64,000 nucleotides of DNA from Rosenbergiella gaditana (GCF_018494065.1 NZ_JABBFR010000014.1:25417-89416); one strand, 5' to 3'; shown: positions 1 through 10,708, counted from the stretch's first letter. Made by a program: numbers and translations. Notes: generated by a model not told the origin, from the letters alone.

Positions 1-2
1 CA

Positions 3-641
3 GCGCAACCCCTCGATGGCCCCTTTATCAGTCAGTTGCTGGCTGCCAGCCGTACGCTCTCACTGACCACCCTTTTCACGCTGCATGTTCCGGCTGGCGA
101 TAATAAAGCGCGTAATGTATTAGTGGCGCTGCGTCAGGGTGAGATCTTACTGACCTACGATAAAATTCATCTCTATGATGCTTTTACGGTGCGTGAATCA
201 GATAGCGTCGTCGCCGGACAAACCTTACCCCCCTTATTACAGATCGATGATTTTAAGGTTGGTGTAATGACTTGCTACGACTTACGCTTTCCAGAGATGG
301 CACGGGCCTTAGCCTTACAAGGCGCCGAGTTACTGGTTCTACCTGCCGCATGGTTAAAAGGTGCCAATAAAGAACTGCATTGGGAGCTACTTACACGGGC
401 ACGCGCGCTCGAAAATACCTGCTATATCGCGGCAAGCGGTGAATGTGGCGTTAAAAATATTGGCCATAGCCTAGTCGTGGATCCTCTCGGCTTAGTCATC
501 GCTCAAGCGGGAGAGCGGCCGCAACTTATTTTTGCCCAGCTCGATAAAACACATCTCACTGCGGTGCGTCAGCAATTACCGGTGTTACAGCATTGTCGTT
601 TAAGGTCAGCGCCTGCGTTCGTTTCGCCCACCCTCTATTAG
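3..641 (+). CDS. Carbon-nitrogen hydrolase (nitrilase/Nit1-type amidase), 5' end outside window
   Basis: This is the C-terminal two thirds of a nitrilase-superfamily amidase. The frame is open to the left edge (AQPLDGPFISQ precedes the first possible TTG), so the true start lies upstream. The catalytic Lys is seen in KIHLYDAF and the catalytic Cys in MTCYDLRFPE; the catalytic Glu would lie outside the window. The ending (HW-LL-RARA-E, then GHSLVVDP, then LPVLQHCR) resembles the deaminated-glutathione amidase / YbeM group, which hydrolyses the amide of deaminated glutathione in the cytosol. That substrate is an inference from family resemblance. The neighbouring glutathione importer fits thematically but there is a gap of about 210 bp, so no operon is implied. 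Confidence 0.85.
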   Translation, partial: AQPLDGPFISQLLAASRTLSLTTLFTLHVPAGDNKARNVLVALRQGEILLTYDKIHLYDAFTVRESDSVVAGQTLPPLLQIDDFKVGVMTCYDLRFPEMARALALQGAELLVLPAAWLKGANKELHWELLTRARALENTCYIAASGECGVKNIGHSLVVDPLGLVIAQAGERPQLIFAQLDKTHLTAVRQQLPVLQHCRLRSAPAFVSPTLY

Positions 642-852
642 ATTTTTTTAGCGATGAACATAACAAAACGTTATTAATCGCTTGAGGTTATTGATTTACA
701 AGCCAAGTAAGACTTCTTATAGTCAAAATGGCATAACTTCAGAAACATCATATACTTTTGATAAGGCGTTATTCGATTTACGCGCGGTGAGTGGCACACT
801 TTCATCACTAACGTTGCCGTTTTTAGTGCAGTCATAAAAGGGAGAGTTAAGG

Positions 853-2757
853 GTGTCGGAAACGGATCAACAAGCTCATCAGTCTCAGCCCATCCTACAA
901 GTGGAAAATCTGACCATTCGTTTCCCTCAACAGGGAAGGCTACAATCCGTGGTAGATAACCTGAATTTATCGGTCTACCGAGGAAAAACCCTCGCCCTAG
1001 TCGGTGAGTCGGGGTCAGGCAAATCCGTCAGTTCTCTGGCGTTGATGGGCCTATTACCCAAAGAAGCGGTGGTCGAGGGCCAGCGTCTGTTACGTAACCG
1101 AGCGGGCCAGCACATAGAGCTGGGTCAGCTTACGGAGTCCCAATGGCAAGGGGTGCGTGGCGCAGAAGTTGCCATGATATTTCAAGAGCCGATGACCTCA
1201 CTCAATCCTGTCTTTACCGTTGGTCAGCAGTTAGCCGAATCAGTACGTCAGCATCAACCCCTCTCCAAAACCGAAGCGCTTAAACAAAGTCTACAACTGT
1301 TAGAACGCGTGAGAATTCCGGCGGCTAAACAGGTACTTAGCCGCTACCCGCATCAGATGTCCGGGGGAATGCGTCAGCGAGTGATGATTGCAATGGCCCT
1401 CAGCTGTCGCCCGGCACTACTGATTGCCGATGAGCCAACCACGGCACTTGATGTCACCTTACAGGCACAAATATTAACGCTGATCCGTGAATTACAGCGA
1501 GATCTGGATACTGGCGTGCTCTTTATCACCCATGATATGGGCGTGGTAGCCGAAATGGCTGATGAGGTCACCGTGTTACGTCAAGGTCAATCGCTGGAGA
1601 CCGCTGCAGTCGATACGCTTTTCTACGCGCCACAGCATCCCTATACTCGGCAATTACTCGCGGCGGTACCGCGTCTAGGGGATATGCAACCCTACGATCA
1701 ACCACAAAAATTTTCTTTACTCACAACAGAGAATCCCCCTGCGAGCACTCACGACACGGTCGATAGGCACTCTCCCCCGCTATTACAAGTCAGGGATCTA
1801 GTGACCCGCTTTCCGCTACGTGGCGGCCTCCTTAATCGCGTCGTCAATGAAGTGCATGCGGTAGAACATCTCAACTTTGACTTGCGTGCAGGAGAAACTC
1901 TGGCGTTAGTTGGCGAGTCTGGCTGCGGTAAATCGACCACTGGTCGGGCGCTTCTTCAATTAGTGACGAGCCAACAGGGGGCAATCACCTTTGATGGGCA
2001 ACGTATCGATCAACTAACTGGCTCGGCACTCAACCGATTACGCCAGCAAATCCAGTTTATTTTCCAAGACCCGTATGCATCGCTCGACCCACGTAAAACG
2101 GTCGGCTACTCAGTTATGGAGCCGCTGTTAGTGCATAAACTGGCCTCACCTGCGCAAGCACAACAGCGGGTACATCAACTGCTGGAAAAAGTCGGCTTAT
2201 CGGCAGAGCATGCCTTGCGTTATCCGCATCAATTCTCGGGTGGGCAGCGTCAACGTATCTGTATTGCTCGCGCACTGGCTTCTAATCCCAAAGTAATTGT
2301 CGCCGACGAGTCGGTTTCGGCATTAGATGTCTCTGTGCAGGCACAAATTATTAATCTACTGCTCGATTTACAGCGGGAGCAGGGATTGGCTTTCTTATTT
2401 ATTTCCCATGATATGGCGGTTGTCGAGCGTATCAGTCACCGGGTGGCTGTTATGTATCAAGGACAAATCGTGGAGATGGGGCCACGTGCTGCTGTCTTCG
2501 CCACGCCTCAACACCCTTATACTCAAAAACTACTTAAGGCAGTACCGGTTGCGGATCCGAGAAGTCAGCGACCCCCCCTCTCTTCAGCCGTTGAAGAGAT
2601 TCCCAGTGCCATCTATCCCTTAGGAAAAGGCCCCGAACGCGTAACCCTCAATGAAGTGGCCCCTGGGCATTATGTTGCGACAAACGCGTCGACCTCACCT
2701 TTATCGCCGGCCCATACGGCATCCCCTTCATTGCAGACAGGAGACACTTTATTATGA
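853..2757 (+). CDS. gsiA: Glutathione ABC transporter, double ATP-binding subunit GsiA
   Basis: A 634-residue protein with two complete ABC ATPase domains in one chain, as in GsiA of the glutathione importer GsiABCD (about 620 residues). Walker A GESGSGKS lies near residue 51 and GESGCGKS near 355; signatures MSGGMRQR near 170 and FSGGQRQR near 460; each half has a D-E Walker B. It powers periplasm-to-cytoplasm import of glutathione or related short peptides. The start is GTG, preceded by GGAGAG. The stop overlaps the ATG of gsiB (ATGA), showing translational coupling. Unlike E. coli, no iaaA gene lies immediately upstream. The oligopeptide/dipeptide family has similar members, so substrate specificity is inferred from operon order and similarity. 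Confidence 0.9.
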   Translation: MSETDQQAHQSQPILQVENLTIRFPQQGRLQSVVDNLNLSVYRGKTLALVGESGSGKSVSSLALMGLLPKEAVVEGQRLLRNRAGQHIELGQLTESQWQGVRGAEVAMIFQEPMTSLNPVFTVGQQLAESVRQHQPLSKTEALKQSLQLLERVRIPAAKQVLSRYPHQMSGGMRQRVMIAMALSCRPALLIADEPTTALDVTLQAQILTLIRELQRDLDTGVLFITHDMGVVAEMADEVTVLRQGQSLETAAVDTLFYAPQHPYTRQLLAAVPRLGDMQPYDQPQKFSLLTTENPPASTHDTVDRHSPPLLQVRDLVTRFPLRGGLLNRVVNEVHAVEHLNFDLRAGETLALVGESGCGKSTTGRALLQLVTSQQGAITFDGQRIDQLTGSALNRLRQQIQFIFQDPYASLDPRKTVGYSVMEPLLVHKLASPAQAQQRVHQLLEKVGLSAEHALRYPHQFSGGQRQRICIARALASNPKVIVADESVSALDVSVQAQIINLLLDLQREQGLAFLFISHDMAVVERISHRVAVMYQGQIVEMGPRAAVFATPQHPYTQKLLKAVPVADPRSQRPPLSSAVEEIPSAIYPLGKGPERVTLNEVAPGHYVATNASTSPLSPAHTASPSLQTGDTLL

Positions 2758-4289
2758 CCACACGCCAACGCCCTTGGCTTATTGCGGTAGGAATGACCGC
2801 AAGTCTACTCAGTGTATCGAGCTTCGCCGCAAAAAATATCGTCGTCGCGGTCGGATCTAATTTCACCACGCTCGATCCTTATGATGCCAATGACACCCTT
2901 TCCCAAAGCGTCGCTAAATCATTCTATCAAGGACTCTATGGCTTCGATGAAGCGATGAAGATTAAGCCTGTGCTCGCAGAAAGCTACCACGTGAGTACAG
3001 ATGGCCTGACCTATACGCTAACATTACGTCCGAATGTGACTTTCCAAGATGGCACCCCTTTTAATGCACAGGCAGTTAAGGTTAACCTTGATCGCGCCAG
3101 CAACCCGGATAGCCACTTAAAACGTTATAATTTATTTAACGATATCGCCAAGACAGAGGTAGTGAGTCCGCTCACGGTGAAAATCACCCTGAAAAAACCG
3201 TTCTCAGCCTTTATTAACACCCTAGCTCACCCCTCTGCTGTGATGATCTCGCCCACCGCTTTACAGAAATATGGTAAGCAAATTGGCTTTCATCCGGTCG
3301 GAACCGGCCCTTATCAATTTATCAGCTGGAACCAGACCGATGCGATGACGGTGAAGAAATGGCCCAATTATTGGCAAAAAGGATTACCTAAGTTAGACAG
3401 TATCGTTTGGCGTCCTGTTGCTGATAACAATACCCGAGCGGCAATGTTGCAGACAGGGGAAGCGGATTTTGCTTACCCAATTCCTTATGAGCAAGCCCCC
3501 CGCTTAAAGGCGAACAGTAAGTTGGATGTGGTGAGCTGGCCATCCATTATGCAGCGTTACATTAGTCTAAACGTGACACAAAAACCTTTTGATAATCCAA
3601 AAGTCCGTGAAGCACTTAACTATGCGATCAATCGTGAAGCCTTAGCTAAGGTTGCGTTTGCGGGTTATGCTACCCCTGCTACCGGCATTGTACCGCCCGC
3701 TATTGCTGATGCCCAACACTACCCGGCTATTCCTTATGATCCGGCCAAAGCGCGTCAATTATTAAAAGAGGCTGGTTACCCACAAGGTTTCCTAACAACT
3801 TTATGGTCGTCACACAACCACTCTACGGCGCAGAAGGTTTTACAGTTCACACAGCAACAGCTCGCACTGGTGGGGATTAAGGCCCAAGTAACGGCGATGG
3901 ATGCAGGACAACGTGCCGCACAAGTCGAAGACAAAGGCCAGAAAGAGAGTGGAGTGCGGATGTTCTACACCGGTTGGACCGCCTCAACTGGCGAGGCTAA
4001 CTGGGCCTTAACACCGCTGTTTGCGACCAGCTCATGGCCACCGGCAATCTTTAATACCGCTTTTTACAGTAATCCTCAGGTGGATAAAGATTTAGCCGAT
4101 GCATTAAATGCCACCGATGCGGCCAAGAAAAATGCCTTCTATAAAGATGCGCAAGATAAGATTTGGCATGACCAACCTTGGATCCCGCTGGTAGTCGAAA
4201 AGTTAGTCTCCGCCAATAATAAGGCCCTCACCCATTTCAATGTCATGCCAGATACCGGTTTTGATTTTGATAATGCTGATCTGAAGTGA
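2754..4289 (+). CDS. gsiB: Glutathione ABC transporter substrate-binding protein GsiB
   Basis: A 511-residue periplasmic binding protein of the family 5 (dipeptide/oligopeptide/nickel) type. An N-terminal signal peptide is visible (hydrophobic ITASLLSV-like stretch ending SFAA-KN). The family landmark region with an internal [10 protein letters not shown] follows near residue 180. It captures glutathione and delivers it to GsiCD. It starts within the last codon of gsiA. An 8-bp hairpin follows directly, typical of transcript-stabilising elements after binding-protein genes, which are usually expressed in excess over the permeases. Confidence 0.9.
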   Translation: MTTRQRPWLIAVGMTASLLSVSSFAAKNIVVAVGSNFTTLDPYDANDTLSQSVAKSFYQGLYGFDEAMKIKPVLAESYHVSTDGLTYTLTLRPNVTFQDGTPFNAQAVKVNLDRASNPDSHLKRYNLFNDIAKTEVVSPLTVKITLKKPFSAFINTLAHPSAVMISPTALQKYGKQIGFHPVGTGPYQFISWNQTDAMTVKKWPNYWQKGLPKLDSIVWRPVADNNTRAAMLQTGEADFAYPIPYEQAPRLKANSKLDVVSWPSIMQRYISLNVTQKPFDNPKVREALNYAINREALAKVAFAGYATPATGIVPPAIADAQHYPAIPYDPAKARQLLKEAGYPQGFLTTLWSSHNHSTAQKVLQFTQQQLALVGIKAQVTAMDAGQRAAQVEDKGQKESGVRMFYTGWTASTGEANWALTPLFATSSWPPAIFNTAFYSNPQVDKDLADALNATDAAKKNAFYKDAQDKIWHDQPWIPLVVEKLVSANNKALTHFNVMPDTGFDFDNADLK

Positions 4290-4295
4290 TTGTAT

Positions 4296-4317
4296 TGGGC
4301 AGGTAACCCCCTGCCCA
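4296..4317 (+). promoter_or_regulatory. Intercistronic hairpin gsiB-gsiC
   Basis: TGGGCAGG and CCTGCCCA form an 8-bp stem around a 6-nt loop in the 44-bp gap after gsiB. There is no T run, so it is more likely an mRNA-stabilising or attenuating structure that raises binding-protein output over the permeases than a full terminator. That role is inferred. Confidence 0.6.
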
Positions 4318-4333
4318 CAACCCGAGAATACGC

Positions 4334-5254
4334 ATGCTCAATTATTTTCTTAAACGCTTGCTAGGGATGCTGCCGACGTTATTGATTGTCGCCATTCTCG
4401 TTTTTCTATTTGTCCACCTGTTACCCGGCGATCCGGCTCGCCTGTTAGCGGGGCCTAATGCTGACGGCACTGTTGTGGCCATGGTTCGCCATCAACTTGG
4501 TCTAGATTTACCCCTGCCGCAACAGTTCTGGCACTATATCGTTCGATTACTGCATGGCGATTTTGGTCAATCGATGTCATCACAGCGACCGGTAAGTGAA
4601 GAGATCGCCAGTCGCTTTACGCCAACGCTACTGTTAACCCTCTGTAGCATGGCATGGTCATGCCTATTTGGCTTATTAATCGGTGTCGCTTCCGCGGTAT
4701 GGCGTAACCGTTGGCCGGATAAATTGGGGATGCTGATCGCCGTGTCGGGTATTTCGTTCCCCGCCTTTGCTTTAGGTATTCTACTCATGCAGATTTTCTC
4801 CGTACAACTCGGATGGCTACCGACGGTCGGAGCCGATAGCTGGCGCAACTATATTTTGCCGTCTCTTACCCTCGGCGCGTCAGTTGCCTCGGTGATGGCA
4901 CGTTTTACCCGTGCTTCGTTTATTGACGTATTGGGTGAAGACTATATGCGCACGGCTCGCGCGAAGGGCTTAAGCCCAAGTCGCGTGATCTTTAAACATG
5001 GCCTACGTAACGCGCTTATTCCGGTCATTACCATGATGGGACTCCAGTTTGGCCTACTATTAGGCGGCGCGATTGTGGTTGAAGTGGTGTTTAACTGGCC
5101 AGGGCTGGGCCGTTTATTGATCGATTCCGTCGAAAACCGGGATTATCCCGTTATTCAGGCATTGGTCCTGCTGTTTTCCTGTGAGTTTATCGTGATCAAT
5201 TTAGTCGTCGATATCCTCTATGCTGTGGTTAACCCCACCATCCGCTACCGCTGA
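4334..5254 (+). CDS. gsiC: Glutathione ABC transporter permease GsiC
   Basis: A 306-residue inner-membrane permease of the DppB/OppB type. It has an N-terminal membrane segment ([21 protein letters not shown]), the typical LLPGDPA stretch around residue 30, and further helices. The EAA loop that contacts the ATPase reads [25 protein letters not shown] around residues 200-220. It pairs with GsiD to form the channel. The start codon has only a weak ribosome-binding site, which may rely on coupling with upstream translation. Confidence 0.9.
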   Translation: MLNYFLKRLLGMLPTLLIVAILVFLFVHLLPGDPARLLAGPNADGTVVAMVRHQLGLDLPLPQQFWHYIVRLLHGDFGQSMSSQRPVSEEIASRFTPTLLLTLCSMAWSCLFGLLIGVASAVWRNRWPDKLGMLIAVSGISFPAFALGILLMQIFSVQLGWLPTVGADSWRNYILPSLTLGASVASVMARFTRASFIDVLGEDYMRTARAKGLSPSRVIFKHGLRNALIPVITMMGLQFGLLLGGAIVVEVVFNWPGLGRLLIDSVENRDYPVIQALVLLFSCEFIVINLVVDILYAVVNPTIRYR

Positions 5255-5263
5255 GGAAAGGTC

Positions 5264-6172
5264 ATGAAACATTGGCGCCGCGAAGCGGCTATGAAATCCC
5301 TTCCACCCCTTGATCCGACAGCCCCGCAACCGCCCTTGCGCGAGTTTTGGCTGCGCTTTCGTCAGCAACCCGTGGCGGTTATTGCCGCGCTGTTTGTGAT
5401 CGTTCTCTTTATTATCGCGATTTTTGCACCTTGGCTTACGCCTTTTGATGCAGAAAATTACTTTGATTATGACCGTATAGACCAAGGCCCAAGCCTGATG
5501 CACTGGTTTGGCGTGGATGCGTTAGGGCGAGATATCTTTAGCCGTGTTATGTTAGGAACGCGTATTTCCTTATTGGCTGGGGTTTTTTCCGTTGCACTGG
5601 GATCTGTTATTGGGACAGTACTAGGCTTAATTGCAGGGTATTACGAGGGGTGGGCAGATAGGTGCATTATGCGTATTTGCGATGTGCTGTTCGCTTTCCC
5701 GGGGATCCTGTTAGCGATTGCGGTGGTCGCACTGATGGGACCGGGTATGTCAAACGTCGTGATTGCCGTCGCGATTTTCAGTATTCCGGCGTTTGCACGA
5801 CTGGTTCGTGGCAATACCTTGGTGCTGAAACAACTCACCTGGGTGGAGTCGGCACGCAGTATTGGGGCCTCAGATACTCATATTTTACTCAAGCATATTC
5901 TGCCGGGCACCTTCTCCTCGATTGTTGTCTTTTTTACACTACGTATTGGGGTATCGATTATCTCGGCTGCCAGTCTCTCATTTATCGGATTAGGCGCTCA
6001 ACCGCCCACACCTGAATGGGGCGCAATGCTCAATGAGGCACGTTCCGATATGGTGATGGCACCGCATGTCGCCCTGTTTCCTATTCTTGCCATCTTTCTC
6101 ACCGTACTGGCCTTTAATTTATTAGGTGATGGCTTGCGCGACGCGCTCGATCCCAAATTACGTAAGCAGTAA
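5264..6172 (+). CDS. gsiD: Glutathione ABC transporter permease GsiD
   Basis: A 302-residue permease of the DppC/OppC type. The first helix is [20 protein letters not shown], followed by the family's periplasmic [16 protein letters not shown] and an EAA-type motif [20 protein letters not shown] near residue 200. It begins 9 bp after gsiC, with AGGAAAGG as ribosome-binding site for the ATG at 5264. An internal ATG at 5291 is the alternative start and would give a 293-residue protein. It is the last gene of gsiABCD, closed by two hairpins. Confidence 0.9.
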   Translation: MKHWRREAAMKSLPPLDPTAPQPPLREFWLRFRQQPVAVIAALFVIVLFIIAIFAPWLTPFDAENYFDYDRIDQGPSLMHWFGVDALGRDIFSRVMLGTRISLLAGVFSVALGSVIGTVLGLIAGYYEGWADRCIMRICDVLFAFPGILLAIAVVALMGPGMSNVVIAVAIFSIPAFARLVRGNTLVLKQLTWVESARSIGASDTHILLKHILPGTFSSIVVFFTLRIGVSIISAASLSFIGLGAQPPTPEWGAMLNEARSDMVMAPHVALFPILAIFLTVLAFNLLGDGLRDALDPKLRKQ

Positions 6173-6191
6173 AGGTTAGGCTGATAAGTAA

Positions 6192-6251
6192 AAACCTGCG
6201 AAAGCAGGTTTCAGATGACCGATAAAGTCCTGATCTCTTGGTCAGGACTTT
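6192..6251 (+). terminator. Two tandem hairpins after gsiD
   Basis: Hairpin 1: AAACCTGC / GCAGGTTT around a GAAA tetraloop (6192-6211). Hairpin 2: AAAGTCCTGA / TCAGGACTTT around an 8-nt loop (6224-6251). They lie between the convergent gsiD and GNAT genes. The first ends in TTT. Both are perfect stems and probably act as a bidirectional terminator region. Confidence 0.7.
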
Positions 6252-6336
6252 GCGCTTACACAGAGATTTCTCACCCTCTATCTTGCCAATAAAAAATAGT
6301 TTGTGCTCAAAACCTGTTAGGCCTTTGACTAACCGG

Positions 6337-6828
6337 CTATTCTTGCTTAGAACCGGTGGCTAATTGCGCTAAAAAGTGTTGATCAAGGCGATGATAATTG
6401 ACCTCTTCAACCACCTTTGCTCCGAGGGATGCATAAAAGCTTTGCGCTGCGCTATCTTCACGCACTGATAACCAATCTAATCGGCTACAGGACTTCTCTT
6501 GAGCACGCTGTGCGATAAAGCCCATCATTTGATGGCCAAAACCTTTACGTCGATAGTTCTCTGAGACGAATAGCTCTTTAATAAACATCTGCCCACTGTA
6601 ACGAGGAACAGGATAGAGTATCGTTACGCAGGCAAAGGCAATGATACGCCCTTCACTCATACCTTTATAAATTTCAGTGCCAGAATGGGCAGGGAATACC
6701 CTATCTTTTAAGTACTTAGCCATTTGCTCCGCGGCGATAACGGCTTGCGGATGGTGATAACGTTCCATTTCGGAAAAAATATCGACCAAATCAGCCCACT
6801 CGTCCGGCCCACACTGCGTAATTTCCAT
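6337..6828 (-). CDS. GNAT family N-acetyltransferase
   Basis: A 163-residue single-domain acetyltransferase. The acetyl-CoA pyrophosphate-binding loop reads YRRKGFGHQM around residue 108 and the C-terminal motif B region reads REDSAAQSFYASLGA. It transfers an acetyl group from acetyl-CoA to an amine of unknown identity. It stands alone: a terminator separates it from lpxP upstream and it converges with gsiD. Substrate cannot be read from the sequence. Confidence 0.8.
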   Translation of the reverse strand: MEITQCGPDEWADLVDIFSEMERYHHPQAVIAAEQMAKYLKDRVFPAHSGTEIYKGMSEGRIIAFACVTILYPVPRYSGQMFIKELFVSENYRRKGFGHQMMGFIAQRAQEKSCSRLDWLSVREDSAAQSFYASLGAKVVEEVNYHRLDQHFLAQLATGSKQE

Positions 6829-6890
6829 GGGTATTCCCCGTTAATTTATAATGGATTAACTATAGACGAGGCCAAGTTCCCCAGTATAAA

Positions 6891-6914
6891 AAAAGCGCCT
6901 TGACGGCGCTTTTT
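6891..6914 (-). terminator. Terminator downstream of lpxP
   Basis: GCGCC / GGCGC stem with a 5-nt loop, flanked by an A run on one side and five T on the other, so it works in both directions. It sits 5 bp beyond the lpxP stop and ends that transcript before the GNAT gene. Confidence 0.85.
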
Positions 6915-6918
6915 CTGA

Positions 6919-7842
6919 TTAACTGTAGAGTGACACTTCACCCGGTGGACGGGTTTTAAACCGACGGTGCAACCAAAGGTATTGCTCTGGTGCGCGGAGT
7001 ATCTCGGTTTCAATCACCTTATTCATATAGCTCGCCGCGGCTTGCGAATCTTCATAAGGATAATTTTGTAGTGGCGGTTGAATAATTAATTGATAACCAC
7101 TTTTATTGGTATTGCGGATCAAAACAATAGTCAGCATTGAAGGCTTGGCCAATCGCGATAACACGAAGGTACCATTGGTTGTCGCGACCTTATCGACCGC
7201 AAACAGTGGCGCAAAAACACTGCCTTTGGGGCCGTAATCTTGGTCTGGGGCAAACCATACCGCTTCGCCTTGTTTCAACGCATGGACCATCCCGCGCAGG
7301 TCGCGGCGGTCGATCATCGCTTTGTTCGAACGCATACGCCCTTTGGTCTGCGCCCATTCCATCGCTTGGTTATTATGCGGCCGGTACATTGCCATCATCG
7401 GCTGACAAAGCCCAGTAATCCGACCTCCTAGCTCTAGCGACATAAAATGCACACCAATCACCATGACACCACGCTGCTCTTGCTGCGCTTGTTGCAGATT
7501 ATTTAGCCCAGAGACGGAGTAAAGTTTACGTACCCGTTTATCTGACCAAAACCATGCGATGCCTGTCTCGACCAGGGCCATCCCCAGAGATTCAAAGTTT
7601 TTGGCAATGAGCACTTCCAATTCTTGCTCTTGGATATTGGGAAAACACAGTTGAACGTTACGCCGAGTAATCGACTCACGTCTTTTTAATACACGACGTG
7701 AAATTTTACCGGCCTTCGCCCCTAATCGAATCAAAATTGGATAAGGGAGTTGCACGAGTAGCCACAGCACACCAAGTCCGAACCAGGTGAGCCAATAGCG
7801 TGGATGTAAAATTTTAAGCTGAAATTGCCCAGTTTTTTTCAT
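6919..7842 (-). CDS. lpxP: Lipid A palmitoleoyl/lauroyl acyltransferase, LpxP-like
   Basis: A 307-residue inner-membrane acyltransferase of the LpxL/LpxM/LpxP family. It adds a secondary acyl chain from acyl-ACP to Kdo2-lipid IVA. The start is set at the ATG at 7842 (MKKTGQFQLKILHPRYW), which gives the family length; the frame stays open 102 codons further upstream without family similarity. The HX4E catalytic motif is seen in GVHFMSLELGGR, and one N-terminal membrane helix is present. LCQPMMAMYRPHNN and FAPDQDYGPKGS look closer to the cold-induced LpxP than to LpxL, though LpxL remains possible. C-terminal YLWLHRRFKTRPPGE is typical of the family. Confidence 0.85.
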   Translation of the reverse strand: MKKTGQFQLKILHPRYWLTWFGLGVLWLLVQLPYPILIRLGAKAGKISRRVLKRRESITRRNVQLCFPNIQEQELEVLIAKNFESLGMALVETGIAWFWSDKRVRKLYSVSGLNNLQQAQQEQRGVMVIGVHFMSLELGGRITGLCQPMMAMYRPHNNQAMEWAQTKGRMRSNKAMIDRRDLRGMVHALKQGEAVWFAPDQDYGPKGSVFAPLFAVDKVATTNGTFVLSRLAKPSMLTIVLIRNTNKSGYQLIIQPPLQNYPYEDSQAAASYMNKVIETEILRAPEQYLWLHRRFKTRPPGEVSLYS

Positions 7843-7984
7843 AAAGCCTTCAATAAAAGAAGCCTCTACGCCAGAAACTCCACATTTCTTGGCAACGTAT
7901 GGCCTCGGTAAAGAGTTTGACCGCAGAAAGCAGAGAATGTCACCGAAATATTGCGTTAAATAATGAAAGCAAATGTATCCAAGA

Positions 7985-8551
7985 TTAAGGTGTCGTCGCG
8001 ACGAGGACAATATCAACTTGGATAGGGTCCGCGACCAGCGCAGGGTATTGTCCCATACCAAAGGCTTGGCGCGATAGAGTGATCGTACCAGAAAGTCGTA
8101 AATATCCTCCACTCGGGAGTAAACGTGAATCGTCGCTCCGCTTACCATAGAGCATCACTGGCCGAGTCATCTCTTTGATTTTTAGAGACCCTAATACCCG
8201 ATAACGCCCCTCGCCCACGTCGACAATACGACTGCTGGTAAAGGTCACATTAGGGTATTGAGCTTGATCAAAAAATTGATGGCTCTTTAAGGCCCAGGTC
8301 AGCACGCGGTGGTGAGCATCAAGATTTGCGATAGGCATATCGATTCGTAGCCGGTCTGCCATATCTTGCTCTGGGTCTACCACGATATCCCCGCGAAGCC
8401 CAGTGATCCGTGCATGGTAATCGGATTTACCAATCATATTCCAACGCAGCAATACATAGCTGCTATCGGTTAATTGAAAAGGAATTGGGGCGGCATAGAT
8501 CGGAAGTACTCCCCCCAAGATCCCAAGCAACAATAATCCCACACGTAACAT
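7985..8551 (-). CDS. YceI family periplasmic protein
   Basis: A 188-residue YceI-domain protein with a signal peptide (LLLLGILGGVLPIYA-AP). The domain is a lipocalin-like barrel that binds isoprenoid chains such as polyprenyl quinones in structurally studied homologues. Recognisable landmarks are the early SSYVLLRWNMIGKSDY strand, FFDQAQYPNVTFTS in the middle and the GSLKIKEMTRPVML strand. It lies 142 bp upstream of lpxP on the same strand and may share a transcript. Its physiological ligand is unknown. Confidence 0.85.
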   Translation of the reverse strand: MLRVGLLLLGILGGVLPIYAAPIPFQLTDSSYVLLRWNMIGKSDYHARITGLRGDIVVDPEQDMADRLRIDMPIANLDAHHRVLTWALKSHQFFDQAQYPNVTFTSSRIVDVGEGRYRVLGSLKIKEMTRPVMLYGKRSDDSRLLPSGGYLRLSGTITLSRQAFGMGQYPALVADPIQVDIVLVATTP

Positions 8552-8644
8552 GACTTAACTCCCGAACAGAGACGCTGAAACTATAGCTTAGCGTGGAGTG
8601 ACCTGCCGAGAGAAATTATTTATGGGTAGGTGATTCCGGGAGGG

Positions 8645-9004
8645 TTAATCTGTGAATGCGTCACCCCTTCTTGCTCGTCCTCCCACCCCGAGATCAATAC
8701 GGCCTGGGGCTATCGCTGCCAATAGATGGAAATTTTCAGCCACTTTATAAGGACTATAGCGCTGTAACATTACGCCACCGGCCCCCAGACGCAGGGTCTT
8801 TGTCTGAGCAGCTAACCACGCCAGTACAATTTCCGGCGACGGGCTAGCCAGCGCAGGGGTATTGTGATGCTCTGCAATCCAGTAACGATAAAAACCCGCT
8901 TGTTCAGCTAAACGGGCAAGCGCTAAGCTATTTTGTAACGCTTGCTGGCTAGTTTCCTCCGGCTGTCGCGGGCACTTATCCAGAATACTCAGACGAAAAG
9001 GCAT
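8645..9004 (-). pseudogene. Truncated luciferase-like (LLM class) flavin monooxygenase
   Basis: A 119-residue N-terminal fragment of a bacterial-luciferase-like, FMN-dependent oxidoreductase of the MsnO8/YhbW type. The normal N-terminal landmarks are intact: LSILDKCP, RYWIAEHHNTPALASPSPEIVLAWLAA, RLGAGGVMLQRYSPYKVAE and GRIDLGVGG. Family members have about 330-350 residues, and the rest of the barrel is missing: the frame ends at TAA and only about 95 bp separate it from the YceI gene. It is therefore a deletion remnant, probably inactive because most of the FMN barrel is absent. Confidence 0.8.
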
Positions 9005-9134
9005 AGGGCTTCTCTTTATTAATCACCATGCCTTAGTTCTAAAAGAAAAGAGAAATTGTTGGAAATAATTAATTAGGCATTAAAAATCATATATTTCGCT
9101 AATCGCTGATTCGTGACGTAAATATAACATTCCT

Positions 9135-9485
9135 CTATGAGGTCGAGATAGGTAAATCCTGTCGGTCTCCCCGCGTGCTGGGGTGGGAAATGACTAAAAA
9201 TTCCACCGCTTCCTGAGAAGCATTGAGTGCTTGATGGGCAACAGTAGGCGGAATTTCTAGGCCTTGCTGAGCCTGTAACCGATGTTTATCTCCTGCTAAT
9301 TCCACTATCAGTTCACCGGTTAATACAAAGAAAAATTGCCGTGATTGTTGGTGGTAGTGACGGCGTTCTGCGGTACCAGCAGGCATTTTCTCATGAATAA
9401 TTAATAAGTCTTGGCGTTGAAGTAAATACCAGCCATCGCACTTATCACCCCACTGATAATGTTCAGCCGTTGTCTTATCGATCAT
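9135..9485 (-). CDS. Cupin-domain protein
   Basis: A 116-residue single-domain cupin. Metal-binding motif 1 reads HYHQQSRQFFFVLTGEL (residues about 43-59), followed by GLEIPPTVAHQALN as motif 2 with its His. Such proteins bind a metal ion and act as small enzymes or sugar/metabolite-binding proteins; nothing here decides the substrate. It is monocistronic, divergent from the Cbl-type regulator across about 266 bp. Confidence 0.8.
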   Translation of the reverse strand: MIDKTTAEHYQWGDKCDGWYLLQRQDLLIIHEKMPAGTAERRHYHQQSRQFFFVLTGELIVELAGDKHRLQAQQGLEIPPTVAHQALNASQEAVEFLVISHPSTRGDRQDLPISTS

Positions 9486-9751
9486 GGTTTCTCCTATTTA
9501 ACGCATACTTTCTGATTAATAACACAAACTATGCTAACGATTACCATTAATTTGCTAAGAATATATTTCGAGTTAACAGCGTTTTATGCTGATTTTTATT
9601 TATTGGCTGCAATTAACCGATGTAGGACGGCTATTTTCCGATAATTATCGCCGTTATATCTTTGTGATATAACGTTTTCGTTTTAATTATTTATGTAATG
9701 AAGACCAATTCACTACTGTGGGAGTCATTAAATGCATAAAGAGTATGCCTT

Positions 9752-10708
9752 ATGAATTTCCAGCAACTTAAAATTATCCGTGAAGCAGCCCGTTGCCAGT
9801 GTAATCTCACCGAGGTAGCAAAAACCCTTTTTACTTCCCAATCCGGGATTAGCCGTCATATTCGTGAATTAGAGGACGAATTAGGGGTCGAATTATTTAT
9901 TCGTCACGGTAAGCGTATGCTCGGTCTTACCGGTCCGGGAAAAGAGATGTTAGTGATCGCTCAACGGATATTAGACGAGTCGGCGAAAGCCAAGCGTTTA
10001 GGCCAATTATTTACCGCACAAGAAGCCGGAATATTGACTATTGCGACCACCCATACCCAAGCACGTTACTCCTTACCCTCCATATTAAAGCAGTTTCGTA
10101 GTCGCTATCCGCATATTCAAGTCGTTCTTAATCAAGCGACGCCGGAAGAGATCCGCGATCAGGTAATTTCCGGTGAAGCGGATATCGGTATTGCTTCCGA
10201 GGGCTTAGCTCATAATGGAAAGTTAACCACTTTTCCGTGGTTCAAATGGAACCACCGTATTTTAGTTCCGCATGACCACCCTTTAGCGCAGGAGGATAAA
10301 CTCAGCCTAGAGCAGTTAGCGCAGTGGCCGCTTGTGACTTATCGCGCGGGGATGACCGGGCGCTCCGTGATAGATGAAGCCTTTCAAACCGTCTCATTGC
10401 TGCCCAATGTCGTACTCAGTGCTCAAGATTCTGATGTGGTCAAAACCTATGTTCGCCTCGGGATGGGGATCGGTATCATTGCCGAGACAGCAGCCGATCA
10501 CGACGATCCTGAGTTGATCTCTTTGGACGCCCGTCACCTGTTTAATAGTAATACCGTGTGGTTAGGGGTGAAGCAGGGACAATTGCAGCGGGACTATTTG
10601 TGGCAATTTATGACGCTCTGTAACCCGAATCTGTCTGAAGACGAATTAAAGCAGATGGCACGCGGTATCACTGAACCTTCAGAACTCGGTTACGATTTTC
10701 AAATTTAA
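9752..10708 (+). CDS. cbl: LysR-family regulator of the CysB/Cbl type
   Basis: A 318-residue LysR-type regulator. The first 60 residues form the winged HTH (NFQQLKIIREAAR...LFTSQSGISRHIRELE), and the rest is the effector domain with TIATTHTQARYSLP, a hallmark of CysB/Cbl. Overall it resembles Cbl (316 residues in E. coli), the activator of sulfonate and sulfate-ester use under sulfur starvation, more than CysB. No sulfur-assimilation genes lie next to it here, so its targets would be elsewhere. CysB remains an alternative assignment. Confidence 0.85.
   Translation: MNFQQLKIIREAARCQCNLTEVAKTLFTSQSGISRHIRELEDELGVELFIRHGKRMLGLTGPGKEMLVIAQRILDESAKAKRLGQLFTAQEAGILTIATTHTQARYSLPSILKQFRSRYPHIQVVLNQATPEEIRDQVISGEADIGIASEGLAHNGKLTTFPWFKWNHRILVPHDHPLAQEDKLSLEQLAQWPLVTYRAGMTGRSVIDEAFQTVSLLPNVVLSAQDSDVVKTYVRLGMGIGIIAETAADHDDPELISLDARHLFNSNTVWLGVKQGQLQRDYLWQFMTLCNPNLSEDELKQMARGITEPSELGYDFQI

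Noticed and set aside
7843..8148. N-terminal extension of the lpxP frame to 409 residues
   Set aside because: The added 102 residues overlap the YceI gene and have no family similarity; LpxP length fits the ATG at 7842.
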